Part shown: positions 34,259-42,270 of the stretch, piece after piece
How the letters are laid out: every line of letters begins with the position of its first letter
Numbering within the stretch: position 1 is the first letter of the stretch
DNA from: an uncultured Lachnospiraceae bacterium
GTDB taxonomy: Bacteria; Bacillota; Clostridia; Lachnospirales; Lachnospiraceae
Reading direction: 5' to 3'
Assembly (NCBI GenBank): GCA_948473115.1
Contig: CAOKWI010000008.1
Location: 22,690 to 86,689 of the forward strand
DNA length: 64,000 bases
The notes under the pieces: model-generated
Told to the model about the DNA's origin: nothing
Seen by the model: the letters and a program-made list of their open reading frames with translations, nothing else
The model's database searches: none
Translations under genes and position numbers: made by a program

Positions 34259-35138
34259 CTGGCTGTCCGAACAAGGTCATCTGTGCCAGGACATCTCTGC
34301 TTACATAGAGGGTATTGTCCCGTCTGGTGTCGCATGCCCACTTGACTAAGACAGCGGTATTCCCCAGAATTTCGATACAGGTGATACACCGGGGATGGAC
34401 GCAGCTCCCCGTGTTCAGATAGGAGGGAGCCAGGGGATCCAGCCTGGGCCGGTGAGTGTGCCCCGTAACCAGGGAGATATCATTTTTGGATGCATACTCC
34501 GAAAGACGTTGTTCCACCCGGTCTTTTCGGGTATAATTCTTAGCGGCGCTGGTGGGATCCAGGACGCCGAAATGCTCCAGAGGCCTCCACAGGTAACGCA
34601 CCAGGAAGCGTGTGACGCGCCAGCCGGTGGAGTTCCAGAAGTCTGCCTGATGCCCGTGGGTCAGATAAAGGCGGTAATCATGGCGGCAGTTTTCCAGGAT
34701 GAGACCTTCGTGAAATACCAGGTCAGGGAACAGCTCCTGACTGCACTGTGTGTCTGTACAGAAATAAGCTTGAAAGACCCGGCCGGAATAGCCGGGCTTT
34801 TTCTTTTCCATATCATGATTCCCATAGAGCAGGTAGAGTCTGTTCTGTCTGTGAAAAAGGGAGAAGAGCCAGAATACGTTATTGTGTATTTCAATGATCT
34901 GGTTCATCCGCCTGTTTTCCCAGAGTTCGTCCCCGTCTCCCAGTTCTATATATGTGAAGCCATTTGCATAATAGTGTTTCAGTGCCGTAAAATACAGGTT
35001 CTGGTTTTTCAGGAAATTATCGTTGGAACTGCCATCCCCCCGATGGCAGTCGCTGATCAGGCAATAGCGGCAGCAGTTGTTCAGGGGGAGGACAGGGGCA
35101 TTTTGAAAGGCGCGGTCCAGCCGGGTATCATAACTCAT
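34254..35138 (-). CDS. Metallophosphoesterase (LpxH-like calcineurin fold)
   Basis: This 294-residue protein has the full calcineurin-like motif set: SDCHRG near residue 29, LGDGDELWE near 66, YGNHDME near 105, LTHGHQADF near 160 and GHTHRPRLDP near 227, with a dinuclear metal site expected. The order resembles UDP-2,3-diacylglucosamine hydrolase-like enzymes, but Gram-positive bacteria lack lipid A, so another phosphodiester is the target. The last residues and stop overlap repeat element B1, suggesting that the native C-terminus was slightly altered. It overlaps the upstream DUF4474 gene by four bases. Confidence 0.85.
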   Translation of the reverse strand: MSYDTRLDRAFQNAPVLPLNNCCRYCLISDCHRGDGSSNDNFLKNQNLYFTALKHYYANGFTYIELGDGDELWENRRMNQIIEIHNNVFWLFSLFHRQNRLYLLYGNHDMEKKKPGYSGRVFQAYFCTDTQCSQELFPDLVFHEGLILENCRHDYRLYLTHGHQADFWNSTGWRVTRFLVRYLWRPLEHFGVLDPTSAAKNYTRKDRVEQRLSEYASKNDISLVTGHTHRPRLDPLAPSYLNTGSCVHPRCITCIEILGNTAVLVKWACDTRRDNTLYVSRDVLAQMTLFGQPD

Positions 35139-36031
35139 GAATAGACTCCTTTCAGGTGCCGCAGCATTCTGCGCAGGGCAAAAGGCAGCAGGAAGTAAAG
35201 ATAGAGTATCTTGTTCAGGGTGCAGTCAAAGCGTCTGGTCAGAAAGCAGTACAGGCGGCAGCAGAGCCGGTTACAGAATTGCGCCCAGCGGATCCGCAGT
35301 TTGCGGAACCAGGATATCTGATCCGGGCAGATGGGGGAAAGGGGGCAGCCTTCCTCGTAATACAGATGCACCTTGCAGCCGTGACAGTGGAACCGGACGT
35401 TGGATGCCGTCTGCCGCAGCGCGGAGAGGAAGCACTCCTGCATTTCCCCGTCAGGAAAGCAGAGGACGCAGTCCATGGCGAGCTGGGAGGGTCTGCTGAA
35501 CATCCCCACGAAAAAGACCGTGAGCCACCAGGTCAGCCCTGACACAGTGGCCAGGGGATGTGATCCGTGGAGGAGGGTATAGGTGACATGCAGCCTGTCA
35601 CAATCCTCCACCGCCTGAAAGTGGGCAGTGTCATATTCCTCTTTCTTCAAGATCCTGTCCGCATAGTAGATGCCTACTTCGGCGCCGGTATTGATGCCAT
35701 ACTGGCCTTTCCAGAATTCAATGAGCCAGGTGCGTCCCTGGTAGTTGAAATAAATGGGCAGGGCGTCGAAGACCATGTGGAAATGGAGCGCCGCCCGGTC
35801 AAACAGGGCGGTATAGCCCGCTTTGCGCTGCCAGGCGTCATTGAGGGTGGAGATAATATCCTGTTTTGGCTCATAAACGTACCCGAAAGGAGCCAAAATG
35901 GAATCCAGGAGGCTGCATTTTTCCTCACAGGAGAGGGAGCAGACTTTTTTTATGGCAGTGTGTCTGCGCCAGAAACCAAAGAGGAAACATATGAGCAGCA
36001 GAAAAAGTAGAATAATGATGGAAAAGTACAT
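35135..36031 (-). CDS. DUF4474 membrane-associated protein
   Basis: This 298-residue protein has one N-terminal transmembrane helix (about 3-22), followed by a DUF4474 domain (about 40-210): LDSILAPFGYVYEPKQDIISTLNDAWQ-type start, then FDALPIYFNYQGRTWLIEFWKGQYGINTGAEVGIYY. The C-terminal third is Cys/Arg-rich with a hydrophobic segment near 270. The function of DUF4474 is unknown. It is translationally coupled (4-nt overlap) to the metallophosphoesterase, so the two probably act on a common process at the membrane. Confidence 0.78.
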   Translation of the reverse strand: MYFSIIILLFLLLICFLFGFWRRHTAIKKVCSLSCEEKCSLLDSILAPFGYVYEPKQDIISTLNDAWQRKAGYTALFDRAALHFHMVFDALPIYFNYQGRTWLIEFWKGQYGINTGAEVGIYYADRILKKEEYDTAHFQAVEDCDRLHVTYTLLHGSHPLATVSGLTWWLTVFFVGMFSRPSQLAMDCVLCFPDGEMQECFLSALRQTASNVRFHCHGCKVHLYYEEGCPLSPICPDQISWFRKLRIRWAQFCNRLCCRLYCFLTRRFDCTLNKILYLYFLLPFALRRMLRHLKGVYS

Positions 36032-36247
36032 ATTAGATACCTTTCTGTCAGATTTGTTATTATATTGTATGAAAAGAAATCTTTATTGTAACCTTTTGGC
36101 TGCATATTTTCACTAACCTATGTAGAGTGAAAGCGCTGGAATGATACATGGAACGCCGCAGACCAATTCACTGACACTGTGAAGGCGGAGACGGACAGGG
36201 ATGTGAACAGAAATGTGAGCGGGGTTGTGGACAGAAACGGAGGGATG

Positions 36248-36775
36248 ATGGTGGAATCCAAGGAGATAAAGCTGGTCAGGCAGGCTCAGAAGGGAAAGAA
36301 GGAAGCTCTGGAAACGCTTTTTCTGATGGAGAAAGAGTATTTGTACAAAATAGCATTTCTCTATATGAAGAACAAGGAAGATGCTCTGGATCTGGTGCAG
36401 GAGTGCATCCTACAGTGCATCCTGAACTTGAAAAGGCTGGAGAAACCGGAATTTTTCCGTACATGGATGACCCGTATACTGATCAACTGTGCGAAACAGG
36501 AGTGGCGGAAACGGGACAGGTATGACCTGGCGGAAAAACCGGAGCTTCCAGAGGAGGAAGTGATGTGGGAAACAGTTTCCAGGGAGGAGAAGCTGGATTT
36601 GTATGATGCCATAGAAAGCCTTTCTTTTCCCTATAAGGCGATCATTATCCAGCATTACTTCGCGGGTAATAAACTGAAAGAAATCGCAGAACTGTTAAAT
36701 ATGCCGCCCGGGACAGTCAAGGCATACCATGCACGGGCAAAGAGCAGGTTAAAAGAGATTTTGGAGGAAGAATAG
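36248..36775 (+). CDS. ECF-type RNA polymerase sigma factor
   Basis: This product of about 175 residues is a group 4 sigma factor. Region 2 appears as YLYKIAFLYMKNKEDALDLVQECILQC (about 30-55) and FRTWMTRILINCAKQEWRK. Region 4 is a helix-turn-helix at the end, FPYKAIIIQHYFAGNKLKEIAELLNMPPGTVKAYHARAKSRLKEIL-like. The start is uncertain within 36245-36251 because GGAGGG directly precedes ATGATGGTG. The next gene, an anti-sigma factor with DUF4179, starts immediately after the stop, so the pair forms a standard envelope-stress switch. Confidence 0.88.
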   Translation: MVESKEIKLVRQAQKGKKEALETLFLMEKEYLYKIAFLYMKNKEDALDLVQECILQCILNLKRLEKPEFFRTWMTRILINCAKQEWRKRDRYDLAEKPELPEEEVMWETVSREEKLDLYDAIESLSFPYKAIIIQHYFAGNKLKEIAELLNMPPGTVKAYHARAKSRLKEILEEE

Positions 36776-38080
36776 ATGACGAATCAGGAGAGAATGGAGC
36801 GGATAGAACTGCCGGAAGAACTGGAGCGGGTGATCCTGGAAGCGGTGAAGACGGGAATGAGGAAGAAAAAGCAGGCGATCTGGAAGAGAGTGGGGCTTGG
36901 GTGCATGGGAGTGGCAGCAGCCTTTGCGGTGCTGGTTTCCGCAGGCTTTGTCAGCCCTGTGGCAGCAAGGGCCTTTGAAGGGATACCGGCCCTGGGAAAG
37001 GTATTTACGTATCTCTATGACCTGGCAGGATACGATGGCAGATATGCGCAGATCGCAGGGGATGCAAGGCCTGCCATAACCGCAGGGCAGAAAGAAGCCG
37101 GCGGCCAGGATTTCCGCCAGGAAGAAGGTATGGGAGGTGAGGCTGGACAGCAGGAAGCGACAGAACGACAGGGAGCAGCAGGACAGCAAGAATCAGCTGG
37201 TTTCCAGGAGGCGGACGGGCAGCAGGGTGAGGAAACTGTGCAGAATGCCGTGACAGCCTCCGATGCCGGGGTGACGATTACAATCAAGGAATATTTCTGT
37301 GACAAGAGGAGTCTCTATCTTTCCATGATGATAGAGAGCGAAGAGCCTTTCGTGGAGGGAGAACTGGAAGCAAACACGGAGGGAACCATATTCCTTTTTA
37401 CCAGGGAGGAGGTTCTGTCCTATGAGGGAGCGGATTCCATCCCCGTGGGTAATAGCGCATTGGGGGTGGATGGGGTTTATCTGGATTCCCATACCTTTGT
37501 GGGAATCGCCAGATGTGAATGGCTGGATGTGAAAAGGGAAAGCCTCGCTGTTCCGGACGAATTGACCTATACAGCGATCATACAGCATCTGAAGGTATAC
37601 CCCCATGACGCATATGTCCAGAACGCAGTTCTGGATCTCAGGGCAGAGTGGAAGTTCTCCATGGAAATCTGCTGTGATGAAGATGCCGCGGAGGTTCTGC
37701 CTGTAAATGTGACGGGAGAGGACGGCAGCATGATTCGGGAGGTAAGGCTTCTGCCCTATGAGCTCCAGGTGGTAACGGAAAGCGGAACGACCGGAAGCAC
37801 GCTGACAATGGAAGAAAAGATGCTGATCGCTTTTGATGGGCAAGGGAATATTCTGGATTGGGCAGGAAGTCTCTGTAGTTTTTCGGAAGATGATAAGGAG
37901 GTATTTGGATATGTCAGGCCGGAGGACCTTGATGGATTGGAACTTTTTGTCGTGGATGAGTACAGTTGGATGGATCATTGGAAGGGGAATCTGTATAACG
38001 GCAATATGACAGGTCCTGAGATGGTAGAATTCCTGAAAAAAAATGCTATTATGCATGCGGCGGTCAATTGTGTCAGGTAA
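36776..38080 (+). CDS. DUF4179 anti-sigma factor-like membrane protein
   Basis: This 434-residue protein has a short cytoplasmic N-terminus (sigma-binding segment), one transmembrane helix (about 39-58) and an extracellular DUF4179-type region. Directly after the helix is the conserved SPVAARAFEGIPALGKVFTYLYD. A Gln/Glu/Gly/Ala-rich spacer (about 103-155) resembles a decayed repeat, followed by a beta-rich sensor domain (about 160-430). Such proteins hold their cognate ECF sigma factor until an envelope signal releases it. The ATG follows the sigma stop with no gap, implying coupled translation. Confidence 0.82.
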   Translation: MTNQERMERIELPEELERVILEAVKTGMRKKKQAIWKRVGLGCMGVAAAFAVLVSAGFVSPVAARAFEGIPALGKVFTYLYDLAGYDGRYAQIAGDARPAITAGQKEAGGQDFRQEEGMGGEAGQQEATERQGAAGQQESAGFQEADGQQGEETVQNAVTASDAGVTITIKEYFCDKRSLYLSMMIESEEPFVEGELEANTEGTIFLFTREEVLSYEGADSIPVGNSALGVDGVYLDSHTFVGIARCEWLDVKRESLAVPDELTYTAIIQHLKVYPHDAYVQNAVLDLRAEWKFSMEICCDEDAAEVLPVNVTGEDGSMIREVRLLPYELQVVTESGTTGSTLTMEEKMLIAFDGQGNILDWAGSLCSFSEDDKEVFGYVRPEDLDGLELFVVDEYSWMDHWKGNLYNGNMTGPEMVEFLKKNAIMHAAVNCVR

Positions 38081-38231
38081 AGGAAAGCTCCGTGATGCAA
38101 TGAGCCAAATAACCCGCAACAGGCTGCGGGAACATCCCCATCATGGGCGATATGGTTTGCTGTCGATCCATAACATTTTCCATTTGCGAGTCGGGTGGAG
38201 TGGCAGACCTTAGTGATCCCCAGTATAAATA

Positions 38232-38272
38232 ACAGCTGGAATACAATAGGTGTTCCGGCTGTGTCCTTTTTG
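38232..38272 (+). terminator. Terminator after the sigma/anti-sigma operon
   Basis: ACAGCTGGAATAC pairs with GTGTTCCGGCTGT through two wobble pairs, followed by CCTTTTTG. A separate perfect hairpin CCCGCA/CTGCGGG-type lies earlier near 38114-38130. Confidence 0.7.
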
Positions 38273-38327
38273 TCAATACTGTTGTGCACATACTCTTCAG
38301 CTTTTATACATATTTAATAAAAAATTC

Positions 38328-38355
38328 TTGAATTACAGCCGAAAAGTGGTAAAAT
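38328..38355 (+). promoter_or_regulatory. Promoter for the diguanylate cyclase gene
   Basis: TTGAAT (38328-38333), 16 nt and TAAAAT (38350-38355), 38 nt before the ATG at 38393. Confidence 0.55.
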
Positions 38356-38392
38356 GGTACTAGTATTACAATTCGACGATGGAGAAAAGAGT

Positions 38393-40063
38393 ATGACAGT
38401 AAAGGTAAAAGATAAAATAGCAGTAGGAATATTGCAATTCCTTGTCATTTTTTTCTGCTTCGGTATCTCTGCAAATGCATCGCAAACCACTAGTGAGGGG
38501 GGACGTGTACTTTTCATCAGCTCTTATTCCTATGCCTGGCATACTGTGCAGATACAGATCGACGGGATTCTGAATGGTCTGGGAGAGAATACTGTCCTTG
38601 ATTTTGAATTTATGAATACAAAGCGGCTGGATACAGAGGAATCAAGGCAGCTGCTCTACGACAGGCTTGAGTATATGTTTTCCATGCTGGAGCCTTACGA
38701 TGTCATTATTCTGGGGGATGATGCGGCGCTGCAGTTTGCCCTGGAATACAGGGACACGTTGTTTAAGGATATTCCTTTGGTGTTTGAGGGCATTAACGAT
38801 GAGGAACTGGCCGCCAGGGCGATGGAGGATCCACTAATAACCGGTGTTATAGAAAAACTGTCACCGGAGAAAAACATAGATCTGGGACTGATGCTGATCC
38901 CGGATGCTAAAAAGGTGGTAGCCGTTCTGGATAACAGTATCACAGGAGAGGCGGAGAGAAAGAGATTTTACAGCTATGAGGATATGTACCCAAACCTTGA
39001 ATTTACGGAGATCAATGCTTCCATCCTCACGACGGCGCAGGTGCGTCAGGCCGTGTATGCAGTCTCGACCGACAGTATATTGATATATGTCACCATGGCG
39101 GAGGATCTCAGCGGGAAGAGATATTCAGACCAGGAGGCTATCGAACTGCTTTCCGGCGTTGCCAGGGTGCCGGTTCTCCGGATGGTGGAGGGCGGAGTCG
39201 GGGAAGGACTGCTGGGAGGCAATATTGTTTCCATGTACAAATCCGGGGAGATTGCCGCACAGACCGCCATGGAGATCATGGGCGGAAGGGCTGTCAGTGA
39301 GATCGAAATGATGGAAAGTCCTAACATATACCATGTGGACGCGGCCGTGATGGAGAAGTATGACATCGACCTGGACGTGCTTCCGCCGGAGACGGAGATC
39401 CTGAACAAGCCGACCACATTCATAGAGAGGAACAGGGAAGCGCTGATTCCCGGCCTGATCCTGATCGGAGGTCTGATCCTGATCATACTGTGGTTTGTTT
39501 TTGACAGCCAGAGACGCCGGAAACTGATGAGGGAACTGGAAGAGGCCCGTAAGATCATGGAGTCTGCGTCCCAGCATGATTTCCTGACAGGGCTGCCCAA
39601 CAGAAACAAGTTCATGAGTGACCTGAATGACGTGATCGTGGCAAAACGTCCCTGTACCGTTATGATGATGGATATTGACGATTTTAAGAAGATCAACGAT
39701 ACCAGGGGGCATACGGCCGGGGATGAGGCGCTGCAGCAGGTGGCCGGACGGCTGAAGGAAATGGCTTCCCAGATCCTGACACCCTATCGCTTTGCCGGGG
39801 ATGAGTTTATAGTGATCCTGCAGAGCAATCAGGGAAAGATCGTAGAGAAGGCGGCATATCAGATGCGCCAGATCTTTTCAAAGCCCTTTATCCTGACAGG
39901 GGAGAAATCAAAGATATGCGGAAGTATCGGTATCGCTTCCTATCCGAAGGATACGGATGACTTAGAGCAGCTGATTGTCTGCGCGGACGACGCCATGTAT
40001 CAGGTTAAGAAGAGCGGCAAAAACGATTTTGCTTTTTATAAGAAAGAGGAGGATCACGAATAA
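38393..40063 (+). CDS. Diguanylate cyclase with periplasmic-binding-type sensor
   Basis: This 556-residue protein has an N-terminal signal/anchor (about 8-30) and an extracellular ABC substrate-binding-like sensor (about 38-335, 'RVLFISSYSYAWHTVQIQIDGI' at the front and 'PYDVIILGDDAALQFA'). A transmembrane helix (about 351-371) and a cytoplasmic GGDEF domain (about 390-550) follow. The GGDEF motif reads AGDEF near 470, preceded by RF. The metal/GTP residues are present (MMMDIDDFKKINDTRGHTAGDE). AGDEF variants can be active, so c-di-GMP synthesis is likely. The usual inhibitory RxxD site is not visible. ATG 38393 follows GGAGAAAAG. Confidence 0.85.
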   Translation: MTVKVKDKIAVGILQFLVIFFCFGISANASQTTSEGGRVLFISSYSYAWHTVQIQIDGILNGLGENTVLDFEFMNTKRLDTEESRQLLYDRLEYMFSMLEPYDVIILGDDAALQFALEYRDTLFKDIPLVFEGINDEELAARAMEDPLITGVIEKLSPEKNIDLGLMLIPDAKKVVAVLDNSITGEAERKRFYSYEDMYPNLEFTEINASILTTAQVRQAVYAVSTDSILIYVTMAEDLSGKRYSDQEAIELLSGVARVPVLRMVEGGVGEGLLGGNIVSMYKSGEIAAQTAMEIMGGRAVSEIEMMESPNIYHVDAAVMEKYDIDLDVLPPETEILNKPTTFIERNREALIPGLILIGGLILIILWFVFDSQRRRKLMRELEEARKIMESASQHDFLTGLPNRNKFMSDLNDVIVAKRPCTVMMMDIDDFKKINDTRGHTAGDEALQQVAGRLKEMASQILTPYRFAGDEFIVILQSNQGKIVEKAAYQMRQIFSKPFILTGEKSKICGSIGIASYPKDTDDLEQLIVCADDAMYQVKKSGKNDFAFYKKEEDHE

Positions 40064-40148
40064 TATGGATGTGTGAGGAGGCCGGCGGCAGCGGACCTCC
40101 TTTATGCTTTCCATGTTTGCTTTGTGCCGTCCGTGGCATTTGTTCTTA

Positions 40149-40233
40149 CCTTATAGGAAACTGTGCCATCAGGCGCATGCATTCACAAGTTCGCCGGGCG
40201 AACTTGCAAGCGTCACGCAGGGACGCTTTTTTA
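40149..40233 (+). repeat. Interspersed repeat C1 ending in a terminator-like hairpin
   Basis: The segment begins CCTTATAGGAAACTG and contains CAGGCGCA and TCACAAGTT; the same block recurs at 60335 with about 80 percent identity over 55 bp. It ends with AAGCGTC/GACGCTT followed by TTTTTT, a good intrinsic terminator for the upstream cyclase gene. Confidence 0.7.
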
Positions 40234-40240
40234 TCTTGTA

Positions 40241-40395
40241 GGATTAGGGTGTCAAAAGGATATCTGGTCAAAATGGCTTGTGCAATTATTACGAAAAATC
40301 AAATGTTAAAGCACTCTATAAGTGGCTATTGGCTATGGATTTTTGTGCAATATGACAGCGGATTTTCAAAATTTGACCTATTGACACCCTAATCC
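40241..40395. mobile_element. MITE-like element D, 155 bp, perfect 15-bp terminal inverted repeats
   Basis: GGATTAGGGTGTCAA (40241-40255) and its exact reverse complement (40381-40395) bound an AT-rich, non-coding core. Near the ends, GGTCAAAAT and ATTTGACC extend the symmetry. It lies between two blocks that each start with CCTTATAGGAAA, and CTTGTA/CTTATA next to the ends may be an imperfect target duplication. Confidence 0.7.
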
Positions 40396-40470
40396 TTATA
40401 GGAAATTTCGTCCTGGCCGGGGAAGAATGCGAAGCATTCTTCGAATTGCCTCGCAGAGGCAATTTTTTAT
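40394..40470 (+). repeat. Repeat C3 with two perfect hairpins
   Basis: The segment starts CCTTATAGGAAATTTCG. It carries GAAGAATGC-GAA-GCATTCTTC (40422-40442) and then AATTGCCTC-GCA-GAGGCAATT followed by a T-run (40444-40470), the second being an intrinsic terminator. No gene is visible between 40064 and 40627. Confidence 0.75.
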
Positions 40471-40580
40471 AGGAAATTCCGTCGCAGTAAGGAGGCGAGC
40501 CTGCCCTCTTTTTGATACAGCAGGATCTTTGTGCTGTGGGTATGGCATTATGCCGTGAAATGTGGTATAAATAATAGGAC

Positions 40581-40609
40581 TTGATAAAGCAGGTCGGTTA
40601 TGATATAAA
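40581..40609 (+). promoter_or_regulatory. Promoter for the RNase HI gene
   Basis: TTGATA (40581-40586), 17 nt and TATAAA (40604-40609), 19 nt ahead of the ATG. Confidence 0.7.
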
Positions 40610-40627
40610 TATAGAACAGAGGTTCTT

Positions 40628-41497
40628 ATGGCGGCGAAAAAGTATTATGCAGTAAAAAGAGGAAAAACAACAGGCGTTTTTAAAACGTGGGATGAGTGCA
40701 GGAATGCGGTGGAAGGGTATCCGGGAGCCCAGTATAAAGGCTTTTCTACCCTGGAGGAGGCAATCGGGTATCTGGGAGAAAGCGGGTCGCCCCGTGAACA
40801 GAATCTCCGGGAAAGCGGCCAGAAGCTCGGAAAGAGTGAACAGGAGCCCCGGGAAAGCGGCCAGGAGCCCGGAACGATTGGACAGAATCCCCGGGGAAGC
40901 GGCCAGAAGCCCGGAAAGAGTGAACAGAATCCCCGGGAAAGCGGCCAGGAGCCCGGAAAAAGCCGGCAGACGCGGATGGAGCTGCGGCAGGCGGAGGAGA
41001 TTCCCGCTCCGGGGGAACTGCTTGCCTATGTGGATGGCAGTTATAATGACAGCATGAAAAAATATGCCTTTGGCTGTGTGTTTCTCCTGCCGGACGGCAG
41101 GATCTATACGGAGTACGGCAATGGAGACAACGAGCAGTCCCTGCAGCATCGTAACGTAACAGGTGAAATGCTGGGCGCTATGTACGCAGTCAGATTTGCC
41201 ATGCTGAACGGATTTCAGAGTGTGGAGATCCGGTATGATTATCAGGGGATTGAAAAGTGGGTCACCGGGGAATGGCGGTCTAAGACGGAGCTGACCGGAA
41301 AATACGCCGCATCCATGCGTGAGTGGGGAAAAAGCATTTCCATACGCTTTACGAAGGTTGCCGCCCACACCAATGTGACATATAATGAGCTTGCGGACAA
41401 AATGGCGAAGACTGGACTGACCATGGGAAACGGTGTACCGAAAATCCGCAGATTAGAGGATATGGAAGAATATGATGGAACGGATGAGATTGAATAA
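40628..41497 (+). CDS. Ribonuclease HI with viroplasmin domain and repeat linker
   Basis: This 289-residue protein begins with a viroplasmin-type hybrid-binding domain (about 1-50: KKYYAVKRGKTTGVFKTWDECRNAV). A repeat linker (about 61-116) precedes an RNase H domain (about 135-270). The catalytic acids are in AYVDGSYND, VTGEMLGAMYA and EIRYDYQGIEKW, with a final Asp in YNELADKMA. It removes RNA from RNA:DNA hybrids. The linker is four copies of a 14-residue unit (consensus RESGQEPGKSEQNP) encoded by a 42-bp minisatellite. The pseudouridine synthase gene overlaps its end by about 26 nt. Confidence 0.9.
   Translation: MAAKKYYAVKRGKTTGVFKTWDECRNAVEGYPGAQYKGFSTLEEAIGYLGESGSPREQNLRESGQKLGKSEQEPRESGQEPGTIGQNPRGSGQKPGKSEQNPRESGQEPGKSRQTRMELRQAEEIPAPGELLAYVDGSYNDSMKKYAFGCVFLLPDGRIYTEYGNGDNEQSLQHRNVTGEMLGAMYAVRFAMLNGFQSVEIRYDYQGIEKWVTGEWRSKTELTGKYAASMREWGKSISIRFTKVAAHTNVTYNELADKMAKTGLTMGNGVPKIRRLEDMEEYDGTDEIE
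40808..40975 (+). repeat. In-frame 42-bp minisatellite in the RNase HI gene
   Basis: Four 42-bp units starting CGGGAAAGCGGCCAG (40808, 40850, 40892, 40934) with few differences encode the hydrophilic linker between two conserved domains. Confidence 0.92.
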
Positions 41498-42212
41498 GTA
41501 TCTGGCCCATTGCGGGATCTGCTCCAGAAGGGAGGCTGACCGCCTGATCGAACAGGGCAGAGTGCTGGTCAACGGCCGGCCGGCGGCCACAGGACAGTCC
41601 GTGGGGGACGCAGACGAAGTCACTGTGTCAGGAAAAGTGGTACAGACCAGTAAAAAAACAGTTGTTCTGGCATATAATAAGCCTGTGGGAGTGACCTGTA
41701 CCGAGAAGGATCCTCACGCGGATAAAAAGATAACAGATATGATTAAATATCCTGTGAGAGTGACCTATGCAGGCAGGCTGGACAAAGATTCGGAGGGTCT
41801 GCTGCTGTTGACTAACGACGGCGATCTGATCCAGGCCATGATGCGGGGCTCCGGTCATCATGAAAAAGAGTATGTGGTAAAAGTGGACCGGGAACTCTCA
41901 GAGGAAGCCCTGAATAAAATGACGAATGGAATTTATTTGAAGGATCTGGATATAACGACAAAACCCTGCAAAATAGAGCAGACAGGAAAATATACCTTTA
42001 GAATCATCCTGACCCAGGGGCTGAACCGTCAGGTCAGGAGAATGTGCGCCGCCTGCGGTTATCAGGTGAAAAGCCTGAAACGGATCAGGGTCATGCATAT
42101 TGTGCTCGGGGACCTGAAGCCGGGCGAGTATGTGGAACTCTCTGCCGGGGATGTGGAGCGGCTCTACCGGGATTCTGGCGTCAGAACCGGCGGGAACCAT
42201 GATAAGAGATAG
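41472..42212 (+). CDS. rluF: 23S rRNA pseudouridine synthase, RluF/RluB-like
   Basis: This product of about 246 residues has an N-terminal S4 RNA-binding domain (MRLNKYLAHCGICSRREADRLIEQGRVLVNG) and a RsuA-family catalytic domain with the Asp in YAGRLDKDSEGLLLLTNDGDL near 103. The C-terminal motif GLNRQVRRMCAACGYQVKSLKRIRVMHI resembles RluF (position 2604) more than RluB. The start is either ATG 41472 or ATG 41484, which begins directly at the S4 domain. The overlap with the RNase HI gene implies coupled expression, and ligA follows at close spacing. Confidence 0.88.
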   Translation: MMERMRLNKYLAHCGICSRREADRLIEQGRVLVNGRPAATGQSVGDADEVTVSGKVVQTSKKTVVLAYNKPVGVTCTEKDPHADKKITDMIKYPVRVTYAGRLDKDSEGLLLLTNDGDLIQAMMRGSGHHEKEYVVKVDRELSEEALNKMTNGIYLKDLDITTKPCKIEQTGKYTFRIILTQGLNRQVRRMCAACGYQVKSLKRIRVMHIVLGDLKPGEYVELSAGDVERLYRDSGVRTGGNHDKR

Positions 42213-42270
42213 CAGACACAGATATTTGCCTGTATCAGTCTGCAGGCTGTAGAAAGGTATGGAGATCAGA

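Noticed and set aside
36088..36110. TGTAACCTTTT as an ECF-type -35 element for autoregulation of the sigma gene
   Set aside because: No matching CGTC-like -10 was found at the expected spacing, so it was not listed as a promoter.
40069..40392. 107-residue frame after the diguanylate cyclase
   Set aside because: It crosses three non-coding repeat elements and two hairpins and shows no domain or ribosome binding site.
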